64,000 bases of DNA from Phytophthora hibernalis (GCA_012656075.1 JAAKBF010000118.1:166303-230302); one strand, 5' to 3'. Shown: positions 32,478 to 42,390, counted from the stretch's first letter. A program made the numbers and translations. Notes: a model not told the origin generated them from the letters alone.

Positions 32478-33559
32478 GAGAACTGCAAGGAAGGGACGAA
32501 CCGAGCCCAAACCCGGACCCCTCTCCTAAGGAAGCCCGAATTTCGAGGGAACCGGGCTCTCTGAATAGTTGGGCTCCGTTCTAAAACAGAGAGCCCAGCT
32601 GTACCAAAATCAGGGCTCCTTAATTTAGCGCGAGCCCTTGCTGCTATTGGCTGATTTTATTAAAACCGCACGCTAAAGATACAGAGGAAACGGAGAGCAA
32701 GAGATCATTGATCATGGACGAGCTGTCTATCATCGAGCTCCCTGAACACTACTCGGTCAACAACGAGCGCATTGGTATGGCGCTCGCTAAGGTCTCCGCT
32801 CAAACTTGCCGTCTCGCCGAAGCTCACGCTGCGCTAACGGATCGCCAGACAGAGCTAGAAGTGCAGCAGAAGCAGTTCGTCGAAGAACGTGTAGCGGCAG
32901 CTCATTGCGAAGCCGAGGAGCGTATACAAGCTCTTGTGAGCGCGATTAATCAGGCGTACGGGGACCCTGAGGCTCTTGAACGTCGTGTCAACGATCGCAT
33001 TCAGCGTGTACTGGCGTCGCTACAGAAGGATAGCCTCAATCAAGCCTGCGCTCTGGCGGAGTCGCAACTTGAGAGTCAAGATGCGGTGTATAGGGCGCTG
33101 AAGGATCAGGTTCATGCAGAACTCGTTCGAATTCAAGACGGGCTCCTTTGAAAGCAGAGCAATCTGTTCAATCGCTGGTGGCTAAGATGAGCAGCGAGCA
33201 CAATAGTTTAGTGAACGAGCAGAGCACGGCAGCCTCGAAGCGCTACCAAATGAAATCCATCATTAACCAACTCGAACAGCGCACAGCCGAACTCGTGAAT
33301 ATAGGTGTCTGGGCTGTAGCTAGCAATTGCGTCTTTCACGACAGGAGGAACGAGAGGAATGGCTTTTGACTCGTAGTGATAGATTTCTGTGGTGCGAACT
33401 CCCAAACAAAGGAGCCCCGGCACTAATTATTTGCGAGCCCAATTTTGTGGAGAGCCCAGAGCGCTAAATCAGTGGAGCCCGTTTCAAGGGCTCCCAAGAG
33501 ACACTGAGTCCCGGAAAAGTGGGATTATTGGCTCGGCTCGTCCCCTCCTTGGAGAACTG
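32478..33559. mobile_element. hAT-like non-autonomous element with 8-bp target duplication
   Basis: GAGAACTG stands at 32478-32485 and again at 33552-33559, enclosing 1,066 bp (32486-33551). The 22-bp ends are CAAGGAAGGGACGAACCGAG plus CC and, inverted, CAAGGAGGGGACGAGCCGAG plus CC. Terminal CAAGG-type repeats with 8-bp duplications are diagnostic of hAT. Many GGGCTC/GAGCCC motifs lie just inside each end, as expected for transposase-binding sites. It holds a coiled-coil ORF and no transposase. The insertion site is the first 8 bp of another MITE. Confidence 0.85.
32714..33369 (+). CDS. coiled-coil ORF carried inside the hAT-like element
   Basis: ATG at 32714 (MDELSIIELPEHYSVNNERI), open to 33151. 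One extra T in the T3 run near 33147 would continue the frame (KAEQSVQSLVAKM...) to 33369, giving about 218 aa. The middle is a continuous Glu/Gln/Ala helix (RLAEAHAALTDRQTELEVQQ). No BED finger, RNase H-like or dimerisation motif, so it is not a hAT transposase. Possibly a captured host gene fragment. Function unknown. Confidence 0.6.
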
Positions 33560-33819
33560 TAGTTTCTGGAGCTATTCGAGGGTTTTTAAATTCCGTACTT
33601 AAGCCGTAACCTTTTTTGTAACCCTTTAGCTCCAAAGCTAGCTCCATGGCGTTATCGAGGGCCCTGTTGCTCCAAGGCGCTATTTCGCGACATGTTGATG
33701 TTTGTCCGTCTTACTTCAGACCAGATGCTCCAAACACTACACTTCAAACAGGTCGTCTGGACGCTCATGTTGGAGCAAAATCAACCAGACTTTGAATAGC
33801 TCCAGAAACTACAGTTCTC
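33552..33819. mobile_element. 268-bp MITE with 26-bp perfect inverted repeats
   Basis: GAGAACTGTAGTTTCTGGAG plus CTATTC at 33552-33577 is repeated inverted at 33794-33819. No coding capacity. The hAT-like element is inserted in its left terminus, so the original left flank is now at about 32477. I could not find a convincing target duplication. Confidence 0.75.
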
Positions 33820-34154
33820 TATTATGATGGTTTTTGAATTACTAAATGAGACTGCGGCGAACAAAATGATAATTTAGAGTTATCGAGATAATCGACTTTA
33901 ATAAAGTTGACCACCAGCCAACAAAATGTTCCGCCATTTTGGGGGTATGAAAATGGAGATATGTTTTTCCAGAGCGTGCCACTTCACCAATTCTTAACCT
34001 TATCATGTGCCCGTGCCTAAGTCGCGATTCGTACTTTGGTTGATTAGTATCATTTGGTTTGACGCCGTCTCAAATGTCTTAATAATAATATTACTAATTG
34101 GGTGAAAAGAGAATTGTAGTATTATTGTATTAAAATACATTCTCGACCATCGTT
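33820..34154. other. intergenic, promoter side of TTI2
   Basis: 335 bp of AT-rich DNA (ATAATAATATTACTAATTGG near 34081). Probably the TTI2 promoter; no other feature seen. Confidence 0.4.
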
Positions 34155-35561
34155 ATGGACGGGTACCCTTCGGCGCTGCTGGCGTGTCTGGACGCGAATG
34201 CGCTCGAGACGCTACACCAGGAGCTTCTCGCGACCGTCGAGGATGCCTCTACGCCGCACAAACTTCAGATCGTCCAGAAACTGGCGGATTCGCTGCTGTT
34301 CGCCGCCGATTCCGACGTCCCGGACGCCATCCGCGTCGTCAAAGCGCTCAGTCGCGTTGCAATCAGGTACATCGCTGCAATTGCAACCGATACGGGCAAA
34401 ACCGCAGCTCTCCTAGCGCTGGACGATAATCTGCTGTCGATTCTGCGCGTTTTGAGGGCCTTCGTGGAGTTTTCCAGTCGTCGCGAGGTGAACCTCGACA
34501 GACTGCGCACGTGGCTGCCGTTCGTGCTGACGGCCTGCTGCTTCGTCACTGGGGAGATCTGCCTGGTGCAGACTTGATGCAGAGTGTGGTGCTGGCGGAG
34601 GAGCTGCTGGACGCGTGCGTGGAGCTGCTGCAGGTCCAGAGCCGAGAGAAACTGCTGGCCACGTACGTCGCACAGATCGTGGCGCTGTGTTCGCAGGATG
34701 TGGCCAAGGACGAGTGGCTGACGGTCACGTCGGTTAACAAGCACGTGATGCTGCGCGTGGTGGAGCAAGTGCCGTTCCCGCACTTGGGCGGAGACCTGCT
34801 GGGCCGTTTGCTGGCGCTTACGTTCCCGTTGGTGGACGATCTGACAGACGCCACGCAGCTCGTCGGTGCACAGCTACTTCGGCATATTGTGAAGAATATC
34901 ACGCCCACGGAGCTGCGCTGGTATGCGGACGTACTACTGGAGGTGCTGCACACAGCTATCGTCTCCCGCAAGCCACACACGCTCGATGTGCTTCTCGACT
35001 GTCTCGTGGAATCTCTGGACAAGGTGTCTCCGCCAGGGAGCTGAAGCACTACGACCGGTTTATGCCGCGGCTGCTCAGCGACACAAGTTTGTGCAGTGAT
35101 GTTGCTGTGCGAGTGGTTTTTGTCCGCCACCTCAGTGTGCTTGTGACTCGACAGGGGGCGCCGCACAGCCTCAACGTGATTCGTTACCTTCAACCGCTAC
35201 TGAAGGTGCTGATCGCGGGGTTTGAAAGTGTAAACGTTACGCTTTTGGTGGAGACCCTCGAAGCCTTGCGAGCTACTGTTTTCTCTGCGTGGTATCGAAT
35301 TGCGCCCCACATAGAGCCGATTCTCGTTGGTGTGCTACGGGCAGTGGCATTTTGCGAGGTTTTTGACGCAGGGACAGAGTTCACACCCTCCAAAAAGAGA
35401 AGGAGCAGGTCCTCGCGCTGTGTGAAGACATCTTGGACTTGCTTCACCAAGTCAACGGTGGAGACTCCGTTGTCAGTGACATGCTAGCTTCTGTGGGTAG
35501 TCAGATACCCAAGCTTTCACTGTTTTGTGATCGAGTACAATTAAAATGGGAGTCTCGGTAG
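34155..35561 (+). CDS. TTI2: TTI2 homologue (TELO2-interacting protein 2)
   Basis: About 469 aa without introns (human TTI2 is about 508). TTI2 works with TELO2 and TTI1 as an HSP90 adaptor that folds PIKK kinases (ATM, ATR, mTOR). The whole protein is alpha-helical HEAT-like. Its family-typical core is FPLVDDLTDATQLVGAQLLR, then HIVKNITPTELRWYADVLLE and LDVLLDCLVESLDKV. Three single-base frame changes: 34551-34554 (G4 for G5), 35036-35038 (G3 for G4) and about 35385-35400; the last leads into ALCEDILDLLHQVNGGDS and the stop at 35559-35561. Without correction it would be truncated at 140 aa. Identification rests on this core alone, so it is less certain than its neighbours. Confidence 0.7.
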
Positions 35562-35925
35562 CAAGACAATGCAACGCCATCGCCTTCATAGGTCTTTGTT
35601 GAACTGATTTGCTTTAGTTCCTGGGCTTGACGTCTTCTCTACGCGTAGTACTTCGAAGTAGACGCACACTCCAACCGCGTGGAACTTTTGGATGATAACG
35701 ACACCACTGACTACCCAGCAGCCTTTGATCCTTTACAAATGCACAGCGAGCACTTCAACTTGCCGAAAATCTGTGAACCGAGCGAGCACTATTATACATG
35801 CTCGAAGCTCGCTCCATTTTCAGCATCACTCGATGTTGCGGTGCAGATTGTCCCTACGTCTTTGTCGGGTTGCTTTCATCTTTGAAGATCCGACAAGAAG
35901 GACGTACCGGTACAAGAAACAATAT
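35562..35925. other. intergenic, convergent TTI2 / PEPCK
   Basis: 364 bp. Part of it (35755-35812, CACTTCAACTTGCCG...GAGCGAGCACTAT) reappears at about 38435-38495 next to the PEPCK relic, so it belonged to an older duplicated unit. Confidence 0.6.
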
Positions 35926-35968
35926 ATTTATTCATGTTCGATGAAGAGTACATGCGCCATCACAACAC

Positions 35969-37570
35969 TCACACATTGGGGCCGTACACCGACAGGTCAT
36001 TGCCTGGCAGGATGAACTGCTTGAAGTTCTCCTTGAACGACTTGGCCAGCTTGAGCGCCGTCGCGTCGAACGCGGCCTCGTCGGTCCACGAGTCCTTCGG
36101 GTTGAGGATCTCCGACGGCACGCCCTCCACCGTCGTCGGGATCTCGAAGCCGAACAGCGGGTCCTTGACGAACGTGGCCTGGTTGATGCTGCCGTCCAGC
36201 ACCGCGTCCACGCACTTGCGCGTGTACGGCAGCTTCATGCGCTTGCCCACGCCGTACACGCCGCCCGTCCAGCCCGTGTTGATCAGGTATACGTGCGTGT
36301 CGTGCTCCTGCAGCTTCTTCTTCAGCAGGTCGGCGTACTTGGTCGGGTGCAGCGTCATGAACGCCGCGCCGAAGCACGTCGAGAACGTGGCCTGCGGCTC
36401 CGTGATGCCGCGCTCCGTGCCCGCCACCTTGGCCGTGTAGCCCGACAGAAAGTGGTACTGCGCCTGTCCCGCAGACAGCTTTGACACGGGCGGCAGCACG
36501 CCGTACGCGTCGCACGTGAGGAAGATGACGGCGTTCGGGTGGTTGCCGCGAGAGTTGGGCTGGTGGTGCGGGATGTGGTAGATCGGGTACGACACGCGGC
36601 CGTTCTCCGTCTTGCTCGAGTTGAAGTAGTCGGGCTCGTTGTTGGCGTCGATCCACACGTTCTCCAGCATGGCGTTCGGCCGGATGGCGTTGTAGATGTC
36701 CGGCTCGTTCTCCTTGCTCAGGTCGATCGTCTTGGCGTAGCACCCGCCCTCGAAGTTGAACACGCCCTGGTCGTCCCAGCCGTGCTCGTCGTCGCCGATC
36801 AGCTCGCGCTTGGGGTCGGCCGACAGCGTCGTCTTGCCCGTGCCCGAGAGGCCGAAGAAGATGGCCGTGTCGCCCGCTTTGCCGATGTTGGCCGACGCGT
36901 GCATGGCCATGACGCCGTTCAGCGGCAGGTAGTAGTTCATCATGCTGAAGATGCCCTTCTTCATCTCGCCGCCGTAGAACGTGCCGCCGATGACGGCCAT
37001 GTGCTTCTCGATGTTGAAGATCACGAACACCTCCGAGTGCAGGCCGTGCGCCTCCCAGTCCTCGTCCACGATGTTGCACGCGTTGATGACCGTGAAGTCG
37101 GCGCTGAAGTTCTCGGCCACGCTCTCGAACTCGGGTCGGATAAACATGTTGGTCACGAAGTGGTGCTGCCACGCCAGCTCCGTCACGATGCGCACGTTCA
37201 GGCGGGACTTCTCGTTAACGCCGCAGTGGCCGTCGAACACGTACATGCGGTCCACGGCGCTGAAGTGCTTGGCGGCCTTGGCGTACAGCGTGTCGAACAC
37301 GTCGGCCGTCGTGGGCTGGTTGATGGAGCCCCACCAGACGTTGTCCTGCGACGGCGCCTGCTTGACGATGAACTTGTCCTTGGGCGAGCGACCTGTGAAC
37401 TTGCCCGTGTCCACTGCGAACGTGCCGTTGGCCACGAACGAGCCCTCGTTGAACTTCTTCTCGTGGTCCGCGAGCTGCTCGTACGTGAGGTTGTGGAACA
37501 CCTTGCAGTCGTTCTGGATGCCCAGCTCGCCCAGTCCGAGGGCAGCCGTCGTGGTCTCGTGCTGCGCCAT
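35969..37570 (-). CDS. PEPCK: phosphoenolpyruvate carboxykinase (ATP), copy 1
   Basis: Intact, intronless, 533 aa, normal for the ATP-dependent family (EC 4.1.1.49). It converts oxaloacetate and ATP to phosphoenolpyruvate, CO2 and ADP, the entry step of gluconeogenesis. Visible sites: TGRSPKDKF (59-67, substrate Arg), YGGEMKKG (199-206, metal/oxaloacetate Lys), P-loop GLSGTGKTT (240-248), kinase-2 LIGDDEHGW (257-265) and FEGGCYAK (273-280). No targeting peptide is evident, so it is probably cytosolic. Codon use is very GC3-rich, as for a highly expressed gene. The promoter faces the EF-hand gene, and an oomycete initiator lies 54 nt upstream. Confidence 0.98.
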   Translation of the reverse strand: MAQHETTTAALGLGELGIQNDCKVFHNLTYEQLADHEKKFNEGSFVANGTFAVDTGKFTGRSPKDKFIVKQAPSQDNVWWGSINQPTTADVFDTLYAKAAKHFSAVDRMYVFDGHCGVNEKSRLNVRIVTELAWQHHFVTNMFIRPEFESVAENFSADFTVINACNIVDEDWEAHGLHSEVFVIFNIEKHMAVIGGTFYGGEMKKGIFSMMNYYLPLNGVMAMHASANIGKAGDTAIFFGLSGTGKTTLSADPKRELIGDDEHGWDDQGVFNFEGGCYAKTIDLSKENEPDIYNAIRPNAMLENVWIDANNEPDYFNSSKTENGRVSYPIYHIPHHQPNSRGNHPNAVIFLTCDAYGVLPPVSKLSAGQAQYHFLSGYTAKVAGTERGITEPQATFSTCFGAAFMTLHPTKYADLLKKKLQEHDTHVYLINTGWTGGVYGVGKRMKLPYTRKCVDAVLDGSINQATFVKDPLFGFEIPTTVEGVPSEILNPKDSWTDEAAFDATALKLAKSFKENFKQFILPGNDLSVYGPNV

Positions 37571-37623
37571 GGTGTCGGTGGTGGTGGTATTTGACAGGTT
37601 GGTCTTGTTGGTGGTTTGCTGGC

Positions 37624-37639
37624 CAATTGGAAAGTGAGC
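37624..37639 (-). promoter_or_regulatory. oomycete-type initiator, PEPCK copy 1
   Basis: The minus strand reads GCTCACTTTCCAATTG, a 14 of 16 match to the oomycete initiator consensus GCTCATTYYNCAWTTT, 54-69 nt upstream of the ATG. The consensus is from memory of the literature; transcription start is inferred. Confidence 0.75.
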
Positions 37640-37869
37640 TCAGATGATGAAGTCTCAGGTCGCTCGGGCCCATGATCGGAAGAAGGAAACTTGCATTTCG
37701 ACGAGCGGAGCCCTACGCCGTGTCTGCGACGGAGCGCTCTCGATGCACAAAGAGGTGCCGCCGACGGGTGCGCGTCGATGGGGTTTTCTGGCGAGAGGAC
37801 GCGTCACACTTGTTGGGCGATACTTAACGCTTACAACGCGCAAGTGTAGAGAGGTATCGTGTAAGTTTC

Positions 37870-38429
37870 CACAAAGTCGCACGACACATAGCCGCCGTAC
37901 AACAAATTGTGGCTGTCGCATTAGCTCGATACCAGCAGCACAAAACGCATTTGCTACCCCGGGGTATTATTTATCGTGCTTCACACAGATGGTTGAACAC
38001 CGTTCCGCTTGGTGTCATATCAAGGTGACGGAGGCCGCAGCGACAGATGAGAACTGCGCCTTGACCTCAAGAAGAAACGCAAGACATGAGCTCCACCACC
38101 ACTGCCGAAAATCCTCCGCCACACACGCTGAGCAATGATTAATTGTATAAATATGTAATGAAAAGCTGCACAAAAAAGCATAACGACGAGCGCTATTACT
38201 GTATTCATAATACATGTAACGAAGTGCTTAATAGCACATCCCAACTAGGATTAATTGTACGGGCCCCTCGGTATAGCGAATGACATACCAAATGGTATCG
38301 GTGTCAACCATGACCCCCAAAAGTCGTATTTAGCACTATACTATCTCAGTCTTCGCGAAGCCCTAGTATTATAAATAACAGGTAAATGCGTACTTTAAAC
38401 TGGCCAATCACCGTCCGAGTACAGACTAA
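37870..38429. other. intergenic, loop of the inverted duplication
   Basis: 560 bp of unique DNA with no convincing ORF or repeat between the left arm and the PEPCK relic. Confidence 0.5.
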
Positions 38430-38660
38430 CTTCAACTTGCCGGGCAGTGTCCGGATATCGCACCCTGTCCGCTAATGCAGCGAGCGAGCACTATGTATGC
38501 GCGGTTGACAATGACGCATCCGGCTTGGGCACCGTCGCGTCGAAGCGTCGAACGCGGCCTTGTCGATTCACGAGTCCTTCGGGTTGAGGATCTCCGATGG
38601 CACAACCTTTACCGTCGTCGGGATCTCGAAGCCGCCGCACAAGTACGTGGCCAAGCTGTA
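38430..38660 (-). pseudogene. PEPCK 3'-end relic (third copy)
   Basis: 38537-38630 matches the PEPCK C-terminal coding region at about 36060-36156 (TCGAACGCGGCCT, CACGAGTCCTTCGGGTTGAG, GATCTCCGA, ACCGTCGTCGGGATCTCGAA, with scattered substitutions and an in-frame stop). 38435-38495 matches the downstream flank at 35755-35812. The sequence between these two matches in copy 1 is missing, so this is an older, deleted duplicate. Confidence 0.85.
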
Positions 38661-38725
38661 AGCAATAAAGAGCTCATGCGCGCGTTTCTGAAGTTGAAGT
38701 TGTTCAGTGTTGAAGTTGTTTTTCA

Positions 38726-40180
38726 CTAATTCGCATCTAAGCACCATTTTGTGACCGAAAACGTTTTGATGGGCTCGATTTTTACGGGAATGTCGTAGAT
38801 CCTCGGCAGGCCAATGCTACCCTCGCTCTTGGAGCGCCCCAGGCCACCGTGTTCCTCGCGGATGCCTCGAGGTCGGTAGCGCAGCGGCCCGCTGGAACCG
38901 CCGTCGTCGCCCATGGGGAGACCCCGACGCTGCTGCAGCGGCTTCAGCAGCTCCTTGCGCGCCATGAGCAGCTCGGTGCGGTCCTTCACGCGACGAAACT
39001 CGAGCGTGTTGGACGGGTCCACTGGAAGATCGGCCAGCGGGAGCTGCACGATGCAACCAGAGACTCCGAGAGAGGATGTGAGCTTTACGAGGCGCTCCTT
39101 GGCGCGCAGTCTGTTGAGTTCCGTGGCAAATCCGGCGCCACTTGCTATTTCGTCCACGATCTGGTCGGTGGACTTGTTCCGGAAGCTCGCGTCGTAGAGC
39201 CACATTTGGCCCGCGTTACGCTGCACGAAGTCTGCCACCATCATCTTGCGCCCTTCGTGCTGCTGGAAGTGGCGGCCCTTCACCTCGTCCCGATCATTAT
39301 TGCTGCTGTTCGTAGCCTCCTGTAGGCGCAAATGCATTTTCATTTCGTCTTCGTCCACGATGCCGTCTCCGTCGATGTCGATGGCTCCATACGCGTTAGA
39401 GAATACCCTGGAGCTACTCGCATTAGCAGTCAGACTGCTCTCGACCTGGTTAAGATCGAGCACTGGTGACACCAGCTTCGTCTTAGGCTGCAAATCTGGC
39501 AGTGGATGCTTCGTGAAAGTAGGACTGCGCAGCTTTCGAGTCGTCTCTATCCATGTCTGCCGCTGTAGATCGGAGGACGACTGGGACGACGACAAAGCCC
39601 CGGCAGCCACTTCGCCATGAATGCATGTGCGTATTTGATGCGATGAGCGCACCGTGCGATTGCGCTCCGTGCTCTCGAGAAAAGGAACGAGTTTCTTAAA
39701 ATTGTTGTGCTTCGCGATAAATTCAGCGGCTTGGTCGTCGTTCATGCCCGTGAAAATGGAGCCGTATCGCCACAACCGCTCGTGGTTGCGCTCTACGAAC
39801 TCTTTCGCAATAAGGAGCCGACCGGCACTCTGACGCAGCGCGAGTAACTCGGCTTCCGTTGACGCGGGACCTTCGTGAGGTTCTTTTCGTCGATCAAGCA
39901 GCATCGCGTCGAGAAACTTGGCGAGGCGCATTTCACGGACATCCACGAAGCCATCCCCGTCAATGTCGTAGCCGACTTTCAGCGCTGGCTTCTCCGCCGA
40001 GCCCAACTTGGTGTTGGACTTCCTGCGCGCTGCCTCCTTCGTTCGGAGCTTCGCTGCTGGCTTGTCAACGACGTCAGTGACGTCTGCGCTCAGGTACTTC
40101 CATCGTGCCTTGGCGTTGGAGTTGCCGGCCTGCGGCTTGCGGATTCGTTTGCCCTTCGTGCGTCCGTCGTAGCCGCTCAT
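38726..40180 (-). CDS. EF-hand protein with two separated calcium-binding loops
   Basis: Intact single ORF; the frame opens at 40195, but the second ATG (40180, MSGYDGRTKGKRI) gives a more natural 484-aa start. Two canonical EF loops, DIDGDGFVDVRE and DIDGDGIVDEDE, lie about 195 residues apart. Each is followed by a similar block (AKEFVERNHERLWRYGS... and ADFVQRNAGQMWLYDAS...), so the protein is an internal duplication of an EF-hand plus R-N-x(3)-W-x-Y module. The N-terminus is basic (GKRIRKPQAG), with no signal peptide or kinase domain. It lies in the loop between the two PEPCK arms. Function unknown; calcium-responsive by inference. Confidence 0.9.
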   Translation of the reverse strand: MSGYDGRTKGKRIRKPQAGNSNAKARWKYLSADVTDVVDKPAAKLRTKEAARRKSNTKLGSAEKPALKVGYDIDGDGFVDVREMRLAKFLDAMLLDRRKEPHEGPASTEAELLALRQSAGRLLIAKEFVERNHERLWRYGSIFTGMNDDQAAEFIAKHNNFKKLVPFLESTERNRTVRSSHQIRTCIHGEVAAGALSSSQSSSDLQRQTWIETTRKLRSPTFTKHPLPDLQPKTKLVSPVLDLNQVESSLTANASSSRVFSNAYGAIDIDGDGIVDEDEMKMHLRLQEATNSSNNDRDEVKGRHFQQHEGRKMMVADFVQRNAGQMWLYDASFRNKSTDQIVDEIASGAGFATELNRLRAKERLVKLTSSLGVSGCIVQLPLADLPVDPSNTLEFRRVKDRTELLMARKELLKPLQQRRGLPMGDDGGSSGPLRYRPRGIREEHGGLGRSKSEGSIGLPRIYDIPVKIEPIKTFSVTKWCLDAN

Positions 40181-40195
40181 CCCAACACAACGCAA

Positions 40196-40489
40196 CCGAG
40201 GCGTCTAGCAATCAACGCTACGAAGGCTTCGCCCTGATCATTGCTGTCAACAGTTATAGGAATCGAGCCGCGAAAATAGATCCGTCTTATCACCGGCAGG
40301 AGTGAAGGTGCTTGAAGTGGTCACCGGCAGGCCCGTCGATACTCTGAACGCTTAGCTTTTAAGCTGCTTCAACATGTTTTTAAAACTACAGTAACAATGT
40401 TCAAAATGTAGGATAAGATTAAATCCATGCGGCCAACCCCCTTAGAAATTTTCTCACCACTACGCCGGTAAGTAATAGTGTGCCAGATA
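40196..40489. other. intergenic, EF-hand / PEPCK copy 2
   Basis: Unique spacer before the right arm; the divergent EF-hand promoter should be here. Confidence 0.5.
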
Positions 40490-40719
40490 GAAACTTACAC
40501 GATACCTCTCTACACTTGCGCGTTGTAAGCGTTAAGTATCGCCCAACAAGTGTGACGCGTCCTCTCGCCAGAAAACCCCATCGACGCGCACCCGTCGGCG
40601 GCACCTCTTTGTGCATCGAGAGCGCTCCGTCGCAGACACGGCGTAGGGCTCCGCTCGTCGAAATGCAAGTTTCCTTCTTCCGATCATGGGCCCGAGCGAC
40701 CTGAGACTTCATCATCTGA

Positions 40720-40735
40720 GCTCACTTTCCAATTG
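40720..40735 (+). promoter_or_regulatory. oomycete-type initiator, PEPCK copy 2
   Basis: GCTCACTTTCCAATTG, the same as in copy 1, 53 bp before the ATG at 40789. Confidence 0.75.
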
Positions 40736-40788
40736 GCCAGCAAACCACCAACAAGACCAACCTGTCAAATACCACCACCACCGACACC

Positions 40789-42390
40789 ATGGCGCAGCAC
40801 GAGACCACGACGGCTGCCCTCGGACTGGGCGAGCTGGGCATCCAGAACGACTGCAAGGTGTTCCACAACCTCACGTACGAGCAGCTCGCGGACCACGAGA
40901 AGAAGTTCAACGAGGGCTCGTTCGTGGCCAACGGCACGTTCGCAGTGGACACGGGCAAGTTCACAGGTCGCTCGCCCAAGGACAAGTTCATCGTCAAGCA
41001 GGCGCCGTCGCAGGACAACGTCTGGTGGGGCTCCATCAACCAGCCCACGACGGCCGACGTGTTCGACACGCTGTACGCCAAGGCCGCCAAGCACTTCAGC
41101 GCCGTGGACCGCATGTACGTGTTCGACGGCCACTGCGGCGTTAACGAGAAGTCCCGCCTGAACGTGCGCATCGTGACGGAGCTGGCGTGGCAGCACCACT
41201 TCGTGACCAACATGTTTATCCGACCCGAGTTCGAGAGCGTGGCCGAGAACTTCAGCGCCGACTTCACGGTCATCAACGCGTGCAACATCGTGGACGAGGA
41301 CTGGGAGGCGCACGGCCTGCACTCGGAGGTGTTCGTGATCTTCAACATCGAGAAGCACATGGCCGTCATCGGCGGCACGTTCTACGGCGGCGAGATGAAG
41401 AAGGGCATCTTCAGCATGATGAACTACTACCTGCCGCTGAACGGCGTCATGGCCATGCACGCGTCGGCCAACATCGGCAAAGCGGGCGACACGGCCATCT
41501 TCTTCGGCCTCTCGGGCACGGGCAAGACGACGCTGTCGGCCGACCCCAAGCGCGAGCTGATCGGCGACGACGAGCACGGCTGGGACGACCAGGGCGTGTT
41601 CAACTTCGAGGGCGGGTGCTACGCCAAGACGATCGACCTGAGCAAGGAGAACGAGCCGGACATCTACAACGCCATCCGGCCGAACGCCATGCTGGAGAAC
41701 GTGTGGATCGACGCCAACAACGAGCCCGACTACTTCAACTCGAGCAAGACGGAGAACGGCCGCGTGTCGTACCCGATCTACCACATCCCGCACCACCAGC
41801 CCAACTCTCGCGGCAACCACCCGAACGCCGTCATCTTCCTCACGTGCGACGCGTACGGCGTGCTGCCGCCCGTGTCAAAGCTGTCTGCGGGACAGGCGCA
41901 GTACCACTTTCTGTCGGGCTACACGGCCAAGGTGGCGGGCACGGAGCGCGGCATCACGGAGCCGCAGGCCACGTTCTCGACGTGCTTCGGCGCGGCGTTC
42001 ATGACGCTGCACCCGACCAAGTACGCCGACCTGCTGAAGAAGAAGCTGCAGGAGCACGACACGCACGTATACCTGATCAACACGGGCTGGACGGGCGGCG
42101 TGTACGGCGTGGGCAAGCGCATGAAGCTGCCGTACACGCGCAAGTGCGTGGACGCGGTGCTGGACGGCAGCATCAACCAGGCCACGTTCGTCAAGGACCC
42201 GCTGTTCGGCTTCGAGATCCCGACGACGGTGGAGGGCGTGCCGTCGGAGATCCTCAACCCGAAGGACTCGTGGACCGACGAGGCCGCGTTCGACGCGACG
42301 GCGCTCAAGCTGGCCAAGTCGTTCAAGGAGAACTTCAAGCAGTTCATCCTGCCAGGCAATGACCTGTCGGTGTACGGCCCCAATGTGTGA
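40789..42390 (+). CDS. PEPCK: phosphoenolpyruvate carboxykinase (ATP), copy 2
   Basis: 533 aa, residue-for-residue the same as copy 1 on the opposite strand, with all catalytic motifs present. Both copies keep the same 299 bp of upstream sequence, so both should be transcribed, in opposite directions away from the EF-hand gene. The shared segment stops 43 bp after the CDS, so the transcripts probably differ in the distal 3' UTR. Confidence 0.98.
   Translation: MAQHETTTAALGLGELGIQNDCKVFHNLTYEQLADHEKKFNEGSFVANGTFAVDTGKFTGRSPKDKFIVKQAPSQDNVWWGSINQPTTADVFDTLYAKAAKHFSAVDRMYVFDGHCGVNEKSRLNVRIVTELAWQHHFVTNMFIRPEFESVAENFSADFTVINACNIVDEDWEAHGLHSEVFVIFNIEKHMAVIGGTFYGGEMKKGIFSMMNYYLPLNGVMAMHASANIGKAGDTAIFFGLSGTGKTTLSADPKRELIGDDEHGWDDQGVFNFEGGCYAKTIDLSKENEPDIYNAIRPNAMLENVWIDANNEPDYFNSSKTENGRVSYPIYHIPHHQPNSRGNHPNAVIFLTCDAYGVLPPVSKLSAGQAQYHFLSGYTAKVAGTERGITEPQATFSTCFGAAFMTLHPTKYADLLKKKLQEHDTHVYLINTGWTGGVYGVGKRMKLPYTRKCVDAVLDGSINQATFVKDPLFGFEIPTTVEGVPSEILNPKDSWTDEAAFDATALKLAKSFKENFKQFILPGNDLSVYGPNV

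Larger units (their letters stand above)
35926..37869. repeat. left arm of 1,944-bp inverted duplication (PEPCK)
   Basis: Reverse complement of 40490-42433. Translations agree in every frame along the arm, so the two copies are identical or nearly so. The arm holds 43 bp downstream of the PEPCK stop codon, the whole CDS and 299 bp upstream. Identity breaks abruptly at both ends. Confidence 0.95.

Noticed and set aside
32708..33369. hAT transposase inside the 8-bp-duplication element
   Set aside because: The encoded protein is a short coiled coil with no BED, catalytic or dimerisation motif.
35997..42362. Long open frames (350-390 aa) antisense or out of frame to both PEPCK genes
   Set aside because: They are shadows of strongly GC3-biased codons; composition is Arg/His/Val/Gly-rich without domains and they mirror exactly between the two arms.
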